This document shows, in pieces, positions 63,144-64,000 of a stretch of DNA of 64,000 nucleotides (position 1 is the first letter of the stretch; each line of letters opens with the position of its first letter). The translations under genes and the position numbers were made by a program. Source of the stretch: Sphingobium sp. WTD-1 (GTDB taxonomy: Bacteria > Pseudomonadota > Alphaproteobacteria > Sphingomonadales > Sphingomonadaceae); the NCBI RefSeq assembly GCF_030128825.1, contig NZ_CP119127.1, positions 4,949,501 through 5,013,500 of the forward strand, in the 5' to 3' direction. The notes under the pieces are model-generated. The model worked only from the letters and a program-made list of their open reading frames with translations, had not been told where the DNA came from and searched no databases.

Positions 63144-64000
63144 TTAGAAGCGGACCGTGGCTTCCAGACCATAGGTGCGCGGTTCGTTGAAAATGCCGAG
63201 TTGCAGCGACGAGGAGCCGGTCTGGAAGAATGTGTGCTGTTCGTTGAACAGGTTGCGCGACCAGGCCGAAATCTGGAGCTTGGCGTCGCCCTTGAGCGTG
63301 ATGTCGGCGAGCGACAGGCGGGCATTCACCAGGAAGGAGGAGTCGGTCAGCGCCGCGTCGCTGGACTGGGAATGATAGCCATCGCCGCCATTGGCATCGA
63401 CATGGGCGCGCAGCGTCGCCCAGTCGAGCGGCAGGCTATAGTCGATCGCGCCGCTGAAGGCGTTCTTGGGCGTATAGACCACGAACACGGTCTGCAGCGC
63501 GTTGCCGGCAAAGGGATTGGCCGCCCGTGCCAGATCGCCCTTGGTATAGGCATAGGCGGCGGTCAGCGTCAGCCCCTCGACCGGCATCACCACCAGATCC
63601 GCCTCGAAGCCCTTGATCGTGCCATGGCCATCGACATTGACGGTCTCGATCGTGGTGCGGGTCGGGCCGCCCGGCACTTCGGACAGCACCGCGTTGAAGT
63701 CGATCTGCTGATTCTTGTAGATCGTCTTGTAGGCGGCCAGGTTCAGCCGGACATGATGGTCGAGAAACTCGCCCTTGAAGCCGATTTCGGAGGTCTCGAC
63801 CTCCTCCGGCTTATAGGCGCGATAGGTGACGGAGCGGGAATTGGCGCCGCCGGCGCGATAGGCCGTCCCCCATTTGCCATAGAGATGGATATTGTCGGTC
63901 GCGTCGAACGCCAGAGTGACGGTCGGGTCGATCCGGCTGCTGGAAATGTCGAAGCGGAAATCCTTGTCGACGCCATTGACCTTGAACAGGTCGCCGCTCT
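63144..64000 (-). CDS. TonB-dependent receptor, C-terminal part (runs off the right edge)
   Basis: About 285 residues of the barrel are present, reading openly from the window edge. Barrel strands such as DNIHLYGKWGTAYRAGGAN, PEEVETSEIGFKGEFLDHHV and GFEADLVVMPVEGLTLTAAY lead to LQISAWSRNLFNEQHTFF and the terminal Phe of YGLEATVRF. The signal peptide and plug lie outside. The gene is 21 bases upstream of the phosphatase gene in the same direction, so the two form an operon. Confidence 0.9.
   Translation of the reverse strand, partial: SGDLFKVNGVDKDFRFDISSSRIDPTVTLAFDATDNIHLYGKWGTAYRAGGANSRSVTYRAYKPEEVETSEIGFKGEFLDHHVRLNLAAYKTIYKNQQIDFNAVLSEVPGGPTRTTIETVNVDGHGTIKGFEADLVVMPVEGLTLTAAYAYTKGDLARAANPFAGNALQTVFVVYTPKNAFSGAIDYSLPLDWATLRAHVDANGGDGYHSQSSDAALTDSSFLVNARLSLADITLKGDAKLQISAWSRNLFNEQHTFFQTGSSSLQLGIFNEPRTYGLEATVRF

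Overview
The window reads as chromosomal DNA of a sphingomonad (Alphaproteobacteria, Sphingobium/Sphingomonas type). The support is high GC, dense TonB-dependent receptors (TBDRs), many exported proteins with alphaproteobacterial-style signals, and housekeeping proteins (ThrS, IF-3, CoaBC, Dut) that look sphingomonad. The genus is inferred from protein character, not from a search. I recognise no rRNA, CRISPR array or prophage. There is one tRNA (Tyr) and one complete insertion sequence.

Layout. 0-3.6 kb: a lipoprotein fragment, then an overlapping run coaBC-dut-hypothetical-moeB-dsrE-like. 3.6-4.9 kb: gene-poor DNA packed with palindromic repeats. 4.9-10.7 kb: an XRE regulator coupled to a membrane protein, an orphan exbD, thrS, a DyP peroxidase and infC, which probably starts at an AUA codon. 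10.7-18 kb: an island-like segment with an AT-rich orphan gene, an intact IS256-family element with 32-bp ends and an 8-bp target duplication, two sulfatases of different active-site classes, and interspersed repeats. 18-25 kb: acetyltransferase, quinone-reductase-like dehydrogenase, exported MsrA, an aspC-type aminotransferase, the pabC/pabB pair, a DUF983 protein and a thioesterase.

25-37 kb: a TBDR one base away from an exported phosphodiesterase, a cytochrome b561-YceI fusion, an AI-2E family permease, an ABC-F ATPase, an OmpA-like protein and a siderophore-type TBDR. 37.7-42.5 kb: a catalase-peroxidase with a signal peptide and a GH3 glycosidase. 42.6-50.7 kb: a Gdx/SugE transporter, tRNA-Tyr, rlmB, ferredoxin, an AlkA-like glycosylase, a DUF202 protein with nine heptad repeats, envelope proteins and a second XRE-like protein.

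50.7-58.3 kb is a four-gene pectin/rhamnogalacturonan unit on the minus strand: oligosaccharide-class TBDR, DUF6250 protein, PL26-like lyase and PL22-like oligogalacturonate lyase. All three non-receptor proteins carry export signals, so breakdown probably happens in the periplasm. It is preceded by manA-like and ROK kinase genes and an astD-like dehydrogenase. The right edge holds an exported CX5R phosphatase directly downstream of a truncated TBDR. This is the second receptor-phosphoesterase pair in the window.

The least explained signals are the repeats (a palindrome present twice with its loop inverted; a pair of related bulged hairpins; a 135-bp repeat in two copies), the DUF202 heptad amplification and the AUA-start infC.
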